Shown here piece after piece: positions 9,828 through 19,451 of a stretch of 64,000 nt of DNA. Within the stretch, counting starts at the first letter, position 1. Each line of letters begins with the position of its first letter. The translations under genes were made by a program, and so were the position numbers. The notes beneath the pieces were generated by a model that saw only the letters and a program-made list of their open reading frames with translations, ran no database searches and was not told the origin of the DNA. This DNA is from Metellina segmentata (Eukaryota; Arthropoda; Arachnida; Araneae; Tetragnathidae), in the NCBI GenBank assembly GCA_947359465.1, contig OX375883.1:17238088-17302087 (forward strand). Direction: 5' to 3'.

Positions 9828-12340
9828 ATGGCTTCCTTTCTTTCCTGGAACTGCCGGGGTTTTCGTCCAAAAATTGATGACGTTAAAGACATCATAAATA
9901 AACACAAGCCAGCTGCAATCGCCCTCCAGGAGACCTATATGAAAAGCAATGATACCACCAACATTCGTCATTACACTATGTTCAGAAAAGATTACAATGA
10001 TGGCCAAAGAGCATGTGGAGGCGTTGCTTTACTTACCTCCCATGACTTACCAGTAACTCAAATTAACCTCAAAACAAATCTCCAAGCTGTTGCTGTAAGA
10101 CTTCATGTAAATATTTTAATAACAATATGCAATTTATATCTACCTCCTAATACCCATATCGCCACATTTGACTTAAATAATTTGATAGATCAACTTTCGC
10201 AACCATTCATCATACTGGGTGACCTAAACGGCCATCATATTCTCTGGGGCAGTTCAGACATTAATCGTAGAGGCAAGCAAATTGAAAAATTAATAACAGA
10301 CAATGATTTATGTGTTATGAATAACGGCCAACCTACTTACTTTCACTCACCTTCACTTACTTACCATTCAATAGATCTGGCAATTTGCACTCCTTCAATT
10401 TTACCATTTTGGACCTTTTCTGTGGATCCTTACCTATACAATAGCGACCATTATCCTTTAATACTAAAATATGCAGGCCAATACCAACCTCACACTGTCA
10501 ACCAATCCAATTATATTTTTGAAACTGCCAATTGGTCACTTTTTACTAGCCTTGCTGACATTACTAACACGGTAGAAAATGATGATATCGATGAAGTTAC
10601 TAATAAGATAACAGACATAATTATAGCTAGTGCTGACGCCTCAATTAAAAAAGTCATTAATCAGCCTAAAAAACAAAAGAAACCTTGGTGGAATGAGGAT
10701 TGTAGCGATGCGTATCGGAAGCAAAGGAAAGCCTGGAATATATTTAATAGATATCCAACAAGAGAAAATTTTATTATTTATAAAAAAACAAAAGCGATAT
10801 TTCGAAAAATTCAAAGACGTAGTAAGAGGGATTCTTGGGTGAATTATGTAAACAGCATAAATAGCGAGACCACAAGTAAACAACTATGGAACAGGGTTAA
10901 AAGAATTTCCGGTGTTTACCCCAATAGGCAAATTCCTATTATAGAACATAATAATCAAATATTATCGGCACCCAAAGACATAGCAAACACAATTGCATCA
11001 TGTCTTTCCGAAATATCCAGCTCCAACAACTACACTGAAAGTTTAAAAAAAATTAAAGTTTCATCTGAAAGGACTAAAGTTAATTTTACTTCAAACCGTA
11101 CATTATCTTATAATTGTGATTTTACTTTTTATGAATTGACAAAGGCTTTATCCTTAGTCCACAAATCAACCCCTGGCCCGGATAATATCAGTTACATCAT
11201 GCTCAAACATCTTTCAAATAGTTCTCTAAATCATCTCCTCAAATTTTACAATAGAATTTGGACCGAACATACTTTTCCGCAGTCATGGAGGTATGCTACT
11301 ATAATACCCATACTGAAACCAAATAAAGACCCCAAGAATCCTTCGAACTACCGTCCAATAGCCCTGACAAGCTGCCTATGCAAAATTTTAGAAAAGATGG
11401 TCAACGCTCGTTTAATGTATGTTTTAGAAAAAGATAAATGTCTCTCCACTTCAAAGTGGCTTTAGAAAAAATCGTTCTACCACTGACAATCTAGTCGCTT
11501 TCGAGACTGAAATTAGAAATGCTTTCGTCCAAAATAAACATCTCGTCTCGATCTTTTTCGATATCGAAAAGGCCTACGATCGTACGTGGCGTCATGGAAT
11601 TTTAAAAGACATTTTTAACTATGACATAAGAGGAAATCTGCCTATTTTTATTCAAAATTTTTTAGAGAAACGATATTTTAAAGTACGGATTGGATCGATT
11701 TTTTCAGATGTTTTTACTCAAGAGGAGGGAGTACCACAAGGCAGTGTTTTAAGTGTGACTCTATTTATTTTAAAAATTAACAACATTGTTTCTCAATTGC
11801 CTCCATCAGTTAAGGGTCTTATTTACGTTGACGATCTGCAAATTTCATGCGCAGCTAAAGACATTCGCTTAATAGAGAGACAACTTCAACAGGCAGTTAA
11901 CAAAATCACTCATTGGAGTAAAGAAAATGGTTTCAGTTTCTCACCTTCTAAAACCGCTTGTGTTCATTTTTGCAGAAAGCGAAATCTTCATCTTGACCCT
12001 GAAATATTTTTCAAAGATATTTTAATTAATGTTGTGGACAATTTTAAATTTTTAGGTATCATATTTGACAAGAAGTTGACTTTTCAACCGCATATTTTAA
12101 ATTTACGCAAACGCTGCGAAAAGGCTCTTAACATTTTACGAGTTTTATCAAAATTATCATGGGGATCTGATCGTACATGCCTTTTAAAGATTTATAGAGC
12201 TTTAATACGATCAAAATTAGATTACGGCTGCGTGGTGTATGGTTCAGCAAGAAAATCTGCTCTTCAAACTCTGAACACTATACACCACACCGCTTTACGT
12301 TTATGTTCTGGTGCCTTTAGGACTTCTCCCGTAATCAGCT
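9828..12340 (+). pseudogene. I-type LINE ORF2 (copy D), 5' part
   Basis: It starts at MASFLSWNCRGF. Endonuclease and the N-terminal half of RT are intact for 545 codons, including a long linker (PWWNEDCSDAYRKQRKAW). A 2-bp deletion near 11450 (CTCTCC in place of CTCTCTCC) then shifts the frame just before QSGFRKN. RT motifs FFDIEKAYD and YVDDLQI follow in the new frame up to RTSPV at 12330, where E has inserted. It continues at 18133. Confidence 0.9.
12327..12340 (+). repeat. Target-site duplication, left copy, of LINE E
   Basis: TCCCGTAATCAGCT, repeated exactly at 18119-18132. The leading TCC overlaps the tail on the right side, so 10-14 bp is certain. Removing E restores the D reading frame (TSPVIS-LYVESFEPS). 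Confidence 0.93.
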
Positions 12341-12882
12341 CCCCCAGGGGCATTCCTTCTTTAGGTTTGTACGGGCTTCACAACCCCGGGGTTCCTGAGT
12401 GATCTTTTCTCCCTTTCGTTCTTCTCCCCCTCTACCCTTCTGCTTTTTCTTCCTCCCTCGTTGTGGTTGCCTTTTCGGAGGTGAGGGCTCCCCTTGAGAA
12501 GCTTTTCGCCAGTCTGTGCCTTTAGCTCCTCTTGGGGATTATATCACCCACGTGTTTGCCGTGCGTGGAGACCCGTGTCCCTGGAAAAGGGGATCCTGGC
12601 AGTTGAGGGACGATATATTGACCCAATACACTGCTTCGGCCTTCGCTTCAGGTAAACGGGAGGTGTGCATTGGTCCCGTGCACATCAATCGGCTGGTCGA
12701 TTTTTGGCTAGGGCTAAGCAATCGGCCACTTACTGGGCACCTCGCTAAGGGTGGAGGCTGTCTCAGGGGTGCGCCATGCGCGTATAGTCGCCGATTAGCG
12801 CCGGTACAGTTGTCTGCATCCCCTTAGTAGGACTCCGTGGTGGGTGACGCTGTCGGTGGCCGAATTCTCATTTTTCCTTTTC

Positions 12883-14176
12883 ATGATGGAAACCAATTCT
12901 TTATCTTTTCCCCCTCATGGGGAGCAACAAATGAACATAAACCTTACAAACGCTCGCTTCTTTTTAGTAAAACTTCTAAACACCTCTCTTGATACAAACC
13001 CAACATCAAATTCATTTACTTCTGTCTCACCATTTTTAATCCATAAAACATTTCAATCATATATTGGCACCATGAAATCTCTTAAAAAACTTCGTTCCGG
13101 AGATCTCCTGATCGAAGTCTCAACAGAAACTCAAGCAAAATTACTTCGTAACTCTAAAACTCTTGGCTCATTCAACGTTTCTGTTTCTCCTCACTTCTCA
13201 CTTAACACTTCTCGTGGCGTCATATCCGAACCGGACCTTCTTTTCTCCCCAGAAGAAGAAATCCTGGAGAATATTCGTGATCAACATGTGGTTGGTGTTC
13301 GTCGCATCACCATACGTCGAGATGGGAAAACTCTTCCCACCAAACACTTGATCTTGACATTCGACACCCCAACACTGCCGACACGAATCACAGCCGCCTA
13401 TCTGAGCTGCCCAGTACGAGTGTATGTCCCGAATCCTCAGCACTGCTTCGGCTGCCAGAGTTTCGGGCATTCCAAGATGTCCTGTCGTAGCCAGATTAGA
13501 TGTGCCCGTTGCGGTGAGGTCGATCACGAGAGTGACGGCTGCACCGCTCCGGCTCACTGCGTTAACTGTGGAGGAGACCATCCCTCATTTTCCAGGACAT
13601 GTCCAAAATGGGTCACCGAGAAAGAGGTTCAGTCTGTGAAGGTTACAGATAGAATTTCTTATCCCGAGGCCCGAAAAATTGTCGACTCTAGAACCCCGAA
13701 AACAGGAATCTCGTATGCTACAATAGTTAAAAAAACTTACCAAACTCTCTATAGCCACTCAAACAGAATCTCCCTCAACAAACCAAAATCTTTTAACTCA
13801 AGTACCAAAACAAACAACAACTCACAAAAGTGTTTCACCTTCCAAAATAAATAATCGCTTCCTCGGAAAAAGTCCAACACCCAAATCTAGCTGTAACAAT
13901 AAAGCCAGCAACGAACCATCTCCCTTGTCCTCTGGAAAAACCGAATCCACATCTCAAATACCAACAGCAAAGGAACAAAGAAAGAAGGCACCTAAACGAC
14001 CTAAAGCTGACAAACATTCAAAATATAAAAGCTTAAAATACGTAGACCAACAAACAACACATAAACATCTCCTTCGGCATGCAGCCGATGATACTGAATT
14101 GAAACTCCATGCTTCGGATATTTCAGACGACGACACAGATATAGAGACACCATTTGACCACAACAAAACCTTATAG
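12883..14176 (+). pseudogene. I-type LINE ORF1 (copy E), one frameshift
   Basis: This is a gag-like zinc-knuckle protein. The start is at the paired ATGs at 12883/12886; upstream in-frame codons belong to the leader. It is open through the conserved LIHKTFQSYIGTMKS region and three knuckles (CFGCQSFGHSKMSC, CARCGEVDHESDGC, CVNCGGDHPSFSRTC). A single indel near 13735-13750 then shifts the frame. The true C-terminal part continues in the frame through ATQTESPST to the TAG at 14174-14176, in line with the C-terminus of copy B. Apart from this one lesion the protein is complete. Confidence 0.88.
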
Positions 14177-14182
14177 TAAACA

Positions 14183-17100
14183 ATAACTTCCATTATTTCT
14201 TGGAACTGTCGTGGATTCCGGTCCAAGAAAGATGACGTGAAGGAATTTATATCCTCCTACAACCCAGCATGCGTGGCCCTTCAAGAGACATTCTTGAAGC
14301 CAAACCAACCATCAAAGATAAGAAGGTATAGTTGTGCTCGTAAAGATGTCGATACTAACACTACAGTGTCTGGAGGTGTGTGTATTTTCATATCACATAA
14401 TTACCCCAGCACTGTAATTTCACTAACCACATCTTTGCAGGCTGTGGCTGTGCAAATCCATCTGCACTCGCTAATTACAATCTGCTGCCTATACCTGCCA
14501 CCGCATGACGTCATCCAACAAGAAGAACTTAACAGGCTGATAAACCAACTTCCAGTGCCTTTCTTACTACTCGGTGACTTCAATGGTCACAGTACCTTAT
14601 GGGGAAATGAAAATACGAACCGCCGAGGTCAACAGATAGAACTGCTTATCTCTGATCACAGTCTCTGTTTACTAAATTCCGACGAGAAGACATATTTTCA
14701 TGAGCCCACTAGGACATTCCATTCATTAGACTTGGCCATTTGTTCTCCTTCTCTTATGCCGTTGTTGAGTTTTGCAATTGGGAGTGATTTACATAACAGT
14801 GATCACTTCCCCCTGTTCGTCTCGCATGTCAGTAGCAGTAGAGTGAGACAACGTCCACCTACCTACTTGTACCATCGAGCGAATTGGGATGCATTCTCGC
14901 AACTTGCAATAATTTCGGAAGCAATGGTCAAGTGTGATGATATAAATGAAGCAATAAAAAATGTCACCGATTTTATTATTGAAACTGCCAACGTGACCAT
15001 TCCTCAGAGTTCTTCTAGGCCACACAGACTGTGTAAGCCATGGTGGAACCAGGCCTGTCAATCTGCTTACAAAAAACAAAGGAGATTATGGAACATATTT
15101 CGGAGATACCCAACCACCACCAACTTGGTAGCATTTAAACAGGCAAAGGCATTTGCTCGTAAGGTCAGACGTCAAAGCCAGAGGGATTCTTGGACTAAAT
15201 ACGTCTCTTCCATCACATCGTCAACATCAAGCAAGCAGTTGTGGAGGAGAGTGAAAGCAGCCAACGGTCTGTATAGGGACTTTTCAATCCCTATACTAAA
15301 AACCAGTGCTGGTATTCATTCGAATCCACTTGACATTACCAACGTCATCGGAGAGGCTTTTGCTAGTGTGTCCAGCTCCGACTCTTACAGTTCAGATTTT
15401 CAAGTGACAAAGAGTCGAGCTGAAAAAATATCTATTAATTTCAGAAGCACACGTGCCCTCGCTTATAACTGCGAACTCACGATGTTGGAGTTAAAGACGG
15501 CACTATCCAGAGCGCATAACACCAGTCCTGGACCGGATGCAATATCATACCAGATGCTTCGCCACCTGCCCCCAGATTCCTTACAGAACATCCTTGTTCT
15601 GTTTAATCGAATCTGGAGAGAGCAGGAATTCCCAACCCTATGGAATGAAAGCATAGTGATACCCATCCTGAAGCCTGGAAAGGACCCCAAAGACCCTCTG
15701 AGCTACCGTCCAATAGCCTTGACGAGCTGCCTGTGCAAAACCTTAGAACGTATGGTCAATGCCCGACTCGTATACGTTCTTGAGAAGAACAACTGTATCC
15801 CTCCACATCAGAGTGGCTTCCGTAAAGGACGGTCTACTCAAGATAACATCATATACTTGGAATCCCAAATTCGGAATGCTTTCGTGCGGAGGAATAATTT
15901 AGTTTCAATTTTTTTCGACGTAGAGAAGGCATATGACCGTACGTGGCGACACGGTATTCTCCGACGTATGTTCGATTTTGGTTTAAGGGGGAATCTTCCC
16001 ATTTTTATTCAAAATTTTTTAAGAACGCGGAATTTTAGAGTTCGCATTGGACATACCTTTTCAAATATTTTTATCCAAGCTGAGGGTGTCCCTCAGGGAA
16101 GTATTTTAAGTGTTACCCTTTTTATACTGCATTTTAGTGACATCATTCATACTCTTCAACCATCTGTTCATGGATCATTATACGTTGATGACTTGCAAAT
16201 ATCCTGCCAGGGATCGGATATACGCTTGATTGAACGCCAACTTCAGACCGCCGTTAACAACTTGGTCAAGTGGTCCGACCAGAACGGTCACACGCTGTCC
16301 TCAAGCAAAAGCTACTGTGTTCATTTTTGTAGGAAACGAGGCCTCCATCCAGACCCTGTAATTATAATCAATAGCACACAAATTCCTGTAGTCAACGAGA
16401 TGAAATTCCTCGGAGTAATCTTTGACAAAAAACTCACCTTCTTGCCTCACATTTTGCATCTGAGAAAGAAATGTGAGAAAACACTCAATATATTAAAAGT
16501 ACTCTCAAACACATCCTGGGGAGCAGATCGCAAAGCATTACTCCGAGTGTATCAATCTGTCATCTTGTCTCGGATTGACTACGGATGTATTGCATATGAC
16601 ACAGCAAATGCAACCAATTTGCGCAAATTGGACACTGTCCATCACTCAGCTTTGAGGATATGCTCTGGTGCATTCCGCACGTCTCCAGTTAACAGCCTCT
16701 ACGTGAAATGTCACCAGTTACCACTTGACCTGCGACGGAAGAAGTTGTCAATCAACTATAATTACAAAATCAAATCATTGTCATCCCATCCCTTGAAGCA
16801 TATGACTCTTGCCCCAGGTTTGAATCGACTTTACGACACTCGTTCCTCTTGCATTAAACCTTTTTTGCAGAGGACCAATTCCATCATAAGCGATTCTAAC
16901 CTAGTTGATATTATGCCCCAACAAACTGAAAATTTTCGTTTCCCACCATGGGACTTTCCATCCTTAAATTATATCAATCCCTTCACTCAGTACGCAAAGT
17001 CTGACACTGATCCAGCTGTATTCCAACAAATATATCACTTACACCGCTGTCAGTTTGAAACCTATTTTCCAGTATTCACAGATGGGTCTAAAGGAAGAGA

Positions 17101-17863
17101 TCATGTGGGTTGCGGAATCGCATTTCCTAACGCTATTTATAGTTACGGAATTCATGTTTCTTGCTCCGTCTACACTGCTGAAGCGGTGGCAATCTATTGC
17201 GCCCTTCAGCAGATATCCTCCAGTACCCATCGTAAGTTCTGCATTTACACTGACAGCATGAGTGTTTTACAACAGCTGGAACAATATACCGCCACTTGCC
17301 ATCCTGTCGTGTCGAATATTTTTACCATCCTGCGTACCTTACAGAGCAAGGGTTTCGATATTCTGTTTTGTTGGATCCCGAGTCACGTTGGGATAAAGGG
17401 TAACGAGCTTGCTGATAGTGCTGCAAAGACAGCTTCCGTTCCATTGCAGCAAGCCGTTCCTTTTAGTGACATCAAAATGACTACAAAGGACTTCGTCGCC
17501 TCCTTGTGGCAAGAGTCGTGGAACATGCAAATCAACAACAAATTACACTCCATCAAGCCCATCATTCATCAGTGGCCAGTGTCTCCAACGCGGAGGACGG
17601 ATGTCAAACTGACCCGCCTTCGCATTGGACATACACGATTCACCCATCGTCATCTTTTACTTGGAGAGAGTGTTCCTATTTGTAATTCGTGCTCTACTCC
17701 ATTTTCTGTTTATCACATTTTAATTATCTGTCCTGTTTTTAATCGTCAACGGTTCAAGTTTTTTAAAAATATTATTTTAAATCTACAAGATTTGATTGGG
17801 GAAAACCCCCATTCAAATCTTTTTGCGTTTTTACGTTCAGTTGGTTTTTTAAAACTCGTATAG
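14183..17863 (+). CDS. I-type LINE ORF2 (copy E), full-length polyprotein lacking an ATG
   Basis: This is a replicase of about 1,226 codons with no internal stop or frameshift. Counting from 14183: endonuclease with SWNCRGF (6-12), E35 in LQETF, LLGDFNGH (about 128-135) and NSDHFP (about 204-209). RT has YRPIALTSC (about 508), FFDVEKAYD (about 577), GVPQGS (about 635) and YVDDL (667-671). RNase H has FTDGSK, TAEAVAI, YTDSMSVL and WIPSHVGIKGNE (about 964-1075), with the D-E-D residues visible. A CX2C...HX4C motif lies near 1167. The first codon, which is ATG in other copies, is ATA here, and only 6 bp separate it from the ORF1 stop. No in-frame ATG follows for about 190 codons. Either the start has mutated or ORF2 uses a non-AUG start. 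Confidence 0.93.
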   Translation: MTSIISWNCRGFRSKKDDVKEFISSYNPACVALQETFLKPNQPSKIRRYSCARKDVDTNTTVSGGVCIFISHNYPSTVISLTTSLQAVAVQIHLHSLITICCLYLPPHDVIQQEELNRLINQLPVPFLLLGDFNGHSTLWGNENTNRRGQQIELLISDHSLCLLNSDEKTYFHEPTRTFHSLDLAICSPSLMPLLSFAIGSDLHNSDHFPLFVSHVSSSRVRQRPPTYLYHRANWDAFSQLAIISEAMVKCDDINEAIKNVTDFIIETANVTIPQSSSRPHRLCKPWWNQACQSAYKKQRRLWNIFRRYPTTTNLVAFKQAKAFARKVRRQSQRDSWTKYVSSITSSTSSKQLWRRVKAANGLYRDFSIPILKTSAGIHSNPLDITNVIGEAFASVSSSDSYSSDFQVTKSRAEKISINFRSTRALAYNCELTMLELKTALSRAHNTSPGPDAISYQMLRHLPPDSLQNILVLFNRIWREQEFPTLWNESIVIPILKPGKDPKDPLSYRPIALTSCLCKTLERMVNARLVYVLEKNNCIPPHQSGFRKGRSTQDNIIYLESQIRNAFVRRNNLVSIFFDVEKAYDRTWRHGILRRMFDFGLRGNLPIFIQNFLRTRNFRVRIGHTFSNIFIQAEGVPQGSILSVTLFILHFSDIIHTLQPSVHGSLYVDDLQISCQGSDIRLIERQLQTAVNNLVKWSDQNGHTLSSSKSYCVHFCRKRGLHPDPVIIINSTQIPVVNEMKFLGVIFDKKLTFLPHILHLRKKCEKTLNILKVLSNTSWGADRKALLRVYQSVILSRIDYGCIAYDTANATNLRKLDTVHHSALRICSGAFRTSPVNSLYVKCHQLPLDLRRKKLSINYNYKIKSLSSHPLKHMTLAPGLNRLYDTRSSCIKPFLQRTNSIISDSNLVDIMPQQTENFRFPPWDFPSLNYINPFTQYAKSDTDPAVFQQIYHLHRCQFETYFPVFTDGSKGRDHVGCGIAFPNAIYSYGIHVSCSVYTAEAVAIYCALQQISSSTHRKFCIYTDSMSVLQQLEQYTATCHPVVSNIFTILRTLQSKGFDILFCWIPSHVGIKGNELADSAAKTASVPLQQAVPFSDIKMTTKDFVASLWQESWNMQINNKLHSIKPIIHQWPVSPTRRTDVKLTRLRIGHTRFTHRHLLLGESVPICNSCSTPFSVYHILIICPVFNRQRFKFFKNIILNLQDLIGENPHSNLFAFLRSVGFLKLV

Positions 17864-18061
17864 AGCCTTCTTTTTTCCATCACAATATTTATATCATCCA
17901 CATTATCTTCGTATTTTTTATACGTTTTACCATGTTGATCAGCATATTTTTATCATGACGTTCATCAAGTATACAAAATTTCTTACGCAAGACTTAATTA
18001 CCCATTTTACTAAAATGTTTTTTTTTTATTCCTATTGATTTTATTTCTTTTACCTTGCGTT

Positions 18062-18095
18062 TGGCGCAGCTTGTCCGTTTTTGGACCTTGCGCCA
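18062..18095 (+). ncRNA. LINE 3' UTR stem-loop (copy E)
   Basis: The outer stem is TGGCGCA/TGCGCCA and the inner stem is GTCC/GGAC with a T-rich loop. It has the same architecture as copy A's TGGCAT/ATGCCA, with changes on both sides of the stem that keep pairing. Confidence 0.7.
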
Positions 18096-18118
18096 TAAAA
18101 CCCCAAAATCCAATCCAA

Positions 18119-18132
18119 TCCCGTAATCAGCT
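18119..18132 (+). repeat. Target-site duplication, right copy, of LINE E
   Basis: This is an exact copy of 12327-12340 directly after E's tail. Confidence 0.93.
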
Positions 18133-19299
18133 TGTACGTAGAATCTTTTGAACCTTCCCTGGACTTCAGACGACAGTTGTTATCACTGGAATACTATTTT
18201 AGAATTTCCTCAATCCCTCATCACCCATTGCATACCATTGATCACAGCCCATATTTAAAACGCCTTTATCAAGCCAAAACATCCTTCATCCCTACATTCC
18301 ATTTAAGAATGCTGGACTTAATAAACGGATCCGAACTTTCTTCACTTGACGTCACCCAGAAAAAAACTGTATTATTTCTCTCCTTGGTTTAATCATTATT
18401 TTGAATTTCAAAACCCGTTCCAAAATTTTAATAAAGCAGATACCTCTGATTTTATATATAAACAACTCTTTCAAAACCATATAGAAAATTACTCAAATTT
18501 TATACATATTTATACTGATGGGTCTAAAAGGGAAAACTATGTTGGAGCTGCGTTCACTATTAATGATTCCCGTCATAGTTTTAAACTTCATTCTTCATGT
18601 TCTGTTTTTACCGCTGAAATAATGGCCATTTTTAAAGCACTAGAACATATATCCGATCATTGTCATAAAAAATGTATCATTTTTACAGATTCGTTAAGCG
18701 TTTTACAGTCATTGAAACATCCTGATCATGACAGTCATCCCATTGTTTTAGAATCACTGAAAATAATTTATCATCTTTCATCCAAAAATTTTAACTTACT
18801 ATTTTGTTGGATCCCATCCCATGTTGGGATTGCGGGAAATGAGATTGTTGACCAAGCCGCCAAATCGGCAGTAAATAATTTTAACCATACTATCCCTTTC
18901 CGTGACTTAAAATCTTTTATTTACAAGTTTTTAGAGGAAAAATGGCAGAACGGATGGTCTGAACAAACTGAAAACAAGCTCCACGCCTTAAAACCAAATA
19001 TAACGCAATGGCAGTCACCAGCTCAAAGACGACAGCAAGTAATACTAACACGTCTCCGTATTGGACACACTAGGATCACCCATACACACCTCCTCCTCGG
19101 AGAAGATCATCCCATTTGTAATTACTGCATTTGCCCACTAACAGTAAAACACATTTTAATTGAATGTTCTCATTTTAATAGGCAACGACTGATACATTTT
19201 AATTCTTATAACTTGACTTTAGAAGACATGATTGGAGAGAATCCTCATCCAAATGTTTTTAACTTTTTACATGACATTGGTTTTATCCATCACATATAA
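18133..19299 (+). pseudogene. I-type LINE ORF2 (copy D), RNase H and C-terminal part
   Basis: This is the second exon-like piece of the interrupted D ORF2. A one-base gain in an A run near 18363 shifts the frame; from there the RNase H domain (IYTDGSKRENYVG, TAEIMAI, FTDSLSVL, WIPSHVGIAGNE) and zinc motif CNYCICPLTVKHILIEC are open to the stop at 19299. Confidence 0.9.
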
Positions 19300-19440
19300 T
19301 TTTATGTAGTATTCATTCATTACATTTTGACTCACCTCACTTTCTTGCTATATTATATATTTTATTTTTTATCTTGAGTTTGGCATAATATGTCCCAAGA
19401 GGACCCAATGCCACAAAATCATATCCAATCCAATCCAATC
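18133..19440 (+). mobile_element. I-type LINE copy D, 3' part
   Basis: It resumes the D ORF2 at LYVESFEPSLD and ends with RNase H, 3' UTR, stem-loop (about 19380-19412) and three ATCCA repeats at 19423-19440. It is followed directly by the right copy of the composite's target duplication. Confidence 0.92.
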
Positions 19441-19451
19441 CGGATGCGTCG
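19439..19451 (+). repeat. Target-site duplication, right copy, of the B-C-D composite
   Basis: This exact copy of 3109-3121 lies immediately after the D tail. Confidence 0.88.

Larger units (their letters stand above)
8007..12340 (+). mobile_element. I-type LINE copy D, 5' part (continues at 18133)
   Basis: It holds the leader (8007-8542, second leader variant, shared with H), ORF1 and ORF2 up to the RT C-terminus. It is interrupted at 12340 by copy E. The remainder is at 18133-19440. D is the only member of the B-C-D chain with a complete 3' end. Confidence 0.9.
12341..18122 (+). mobile_element. I-type LINE copy E, full-length, diverged subfamily
   Basis: This is a complete 5.8-kb element with leader (12341-12882), ORF1, ORF2, 3' UTR and ATCCA tail, inserted in copy D with a 14-bp duplication. 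Codon use is less AT-rich than in the other copies and the proteins differ at many positions, so it is a separate subfamily. The leader nevertheless matches the other subfamily closely over its first part. It is the best candidate here for a recently active element. Confidence 0.93.
3122..19440 (+). mobile_element. Composite I-type LINE insertion: B, C and D pieces with E nested in D
   Basis: One 16.3-kb block lies between a single pair of 13-bp duplications. Order: B (3122-6008, leader, ORF1, 5' part of ORF2), C (6009-8006, leader, ORF1, first about 57 codons of ORF2), D (8007-12340 and 18133-19440, complete element). Each piece begins with the same leader start, but only D has a 3' UTR and tail. 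E (12341-18122) is a later insertion inside D. B and C carry one leader variant and D another, so the pieces came from different RNAs and are not a local tandem duplication. Confidence 0.85.

Noticed and set aside
13198..13581. 127-codon - strand ORF opposite ORF1 of copy E
   Set aside because: Shadow of the zinc-knuckle coding strand; no independent support.
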